Of a stretch of 14,797 nucleotides of DNA, positions 14,116-14,797 are shown in pieces (positions within the stretch are counted from its first letter, which is position 1; each line of letters begins with the position of its first letter). The position numbers and the translations under genes were made by a program. Location of the stretch: positions 1 through 14,797 of the forward strand of contig JAGSPS010000087.1 in the NCBI GenBank assembly GCA_018262315.1, given 5' to 3'. This DNA is from Deltaproteobacteria bacterium. Lineage in GTDB: Bacteria; Myxococcota_A; UBA9160; PR03. The notes under the pieces were generated by a model. It was not told the DNA's origin. It saw only the letters and a program-made list of their open reading frames with translations, and did no database searches.

Positions 14116-14797
14116 GTGGGAGACGGCGGGGATTTCGGCGACTGGTCCGCGGACGCGGACGATCTTCCGTGCTTCGACCTGCGCGGCGAGGCCGTCACGG
14201 GCGATGTATGGCACCAGGTCGGGAACGACCGCATCACCGCCACGGCGCACGCGGACGGCGCGACGACGCTGTACTGGGCGGAGGAAGGCCTCGTCCGCGT
14301 CGGGCGCTCGATGCGACTCGGCGCGCCGGCGGCGCTCGCCGCGCGTTTTGGTTGCGGCTACGCGAGCTGGCGTCACCGGGCCGGCGCGCTGACCGTCGAA
14401 CGCCGAGTCTGGGCGCCGTTCGGAGAGGTACCGGCGCTGCGCATCGACGTCGCGCTCGAGGGAGTGTTGCCCGCGGCGTGGGCCGAGGCCTGGCACTTCG
14501 CGCCCTATCCGTTCCTGCCGGGCGGGCTGATGTCGCGGCGGGTCCCCGCGCCGCGCAACGCCACGGGGGGCGAACGCGTCCTGTGGCACGCGATGCTCAC
14601 CGCGAGCAGCGCCTCGCGCGCGCTCACCGAGACGTTGCGCCGCGCGCTCGGCTGGCGCCTGCGCCTGCGCGGTCGCTTCGATCCCAAGCTGTGCGCGATC
14701 GTCCTCACGCCGTCGGCGCCGCGAGGCGACGCGAGCAAGCGGAGCATCTTCCCGCGACTCCCACCGGTGGTCTTCGTCGCAGCGCTCGGAGGCGGCG
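14116..14797 (+). CDS. N-terminal part of a possible carbohydrate-active enzyme (3' truncated)
   Basis: An in-frame TGA at 14104-14106 is followed by GTG 14116, and the frame stays open to the window edge (227 codons and one base). GAGGG at 14105-14109 is a usable ribosome binding site. The start reads GDGGDFGDWSADADDLPCFD, then WHQVGNDRITATAHADGATT with LYW, then LTVERRVWAPFGEVPALRID. This DLPCF(D/E)..., GND(R/x)..A..H..G pattern recalls the N-terminal beta-sandwich of glycoside phosphorylases and hydrolases with an (alpha/alpha)6 barrel (GH94/GH65-type relatives), but the catalytic domain is beyond the edge. Composition and codon use (GC-rich third positions) are clearly coding. It may also be an uncharacterised family with the same sandwich. 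No signal peptide, so probably cytosolic. Confidence 0.6.
   Translation, partial: MGDGGDFGDWSADADDLPCFDLRGEAVTGDVWHQVGNDRITATAHADGATTLYWAEEGLVRVGRSMRLGAPAALAARFGCGYASWRHRAGALTVERRVWAPFGEVPALRIDVALEGVLPAAWAEAWHFAPYPFLPGGLMSRRVPAPRNATGGERVLWHAMLTASSASRALTETLRRALGWRLRLRGRFDPKLCAIVLTPSAPRGDASKRSIFPRLPPVVFVAALGGG

Overview
The window is a GC-rich (about 70% by eye) bacterial chromosome segment. It combines an MtrB/PioB-type outer-membrane porin, two proteins with PEP-CTERM sorting tails, and several GTG starts. This points to a Gram-negative bacterium, perhaps an uncultivated proteobacterial or myxococcal-like lineage; the sequence alone does not fix the taxon. No rRNA, tRNA, CRISPR array, transposase or phage gene was found. 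Two decayed genes and a striking G31 tract next to a long palindrome show that parts of the window are degenerating or hard to sequence.

Layout. 1-1131 (+) is the C-terminal part of an MtrB/PioB beta-barrel, running in from the left edge. 1279-4325 (+) holds a 48-codon ORF coupled by a 4-base overlap to a P2-type cation-transporting P-type ATPase. 4326-4690 has no gene; it holds 31 consecutive G followed by a 132-base imperfect palindrome and a small hairpin. 4691-9236 (-) is a block read right to left: FGGY carbohydrate kinase, then a sphingosine-1-phosphate-lyase-like PLP enzyme (8-base overlap), then a WYL-domain regulator (9-base gap), then a small DUF4870-like membrane protein (84-base gap). 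9237-9639 contains a likely gene remnant. 9640-9897 (+) is a small coiled-coil protein, convergent with a PEP-CTERM protein at 9905-10648 (-). 10746-11219 (-) is a broken patatin-like phospholipase. 11644-11985 (+) is a small secreted protein of unknown function, and 12137-13006 (+) a second PEP-CTERM protein. 13003-13410 (-) is a membrane-anchored split-barrel (deazaflavin-dependent nitroreductase-like) protein. 13692-14060 (+) is a VOC/glyoxalase-fold protein. 14116 to the right edge (+) is the start of a possible glycoside-hydrolase/phosphorylase-like protein.

How the genes may work together. The clearest functional unit is the kinase/PLP-lyase/WYL operon: phosphorylation of a hydroxyl group followed by PLP-dependent carbon-carbon cleavage of an amino-alcohol phosphate, under a ligand-sensing regulator. 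This pairing is the most interesting candidate here for an uncharacterised catabolic pathway; its substrate is unknown and the pathway is inference. The porin is presumably the end of an extracellular-electron-transfer locus whose cytochromes lie outside the window. The PEP-CTERM proteins imply an exosortase elsewhere in the genome.
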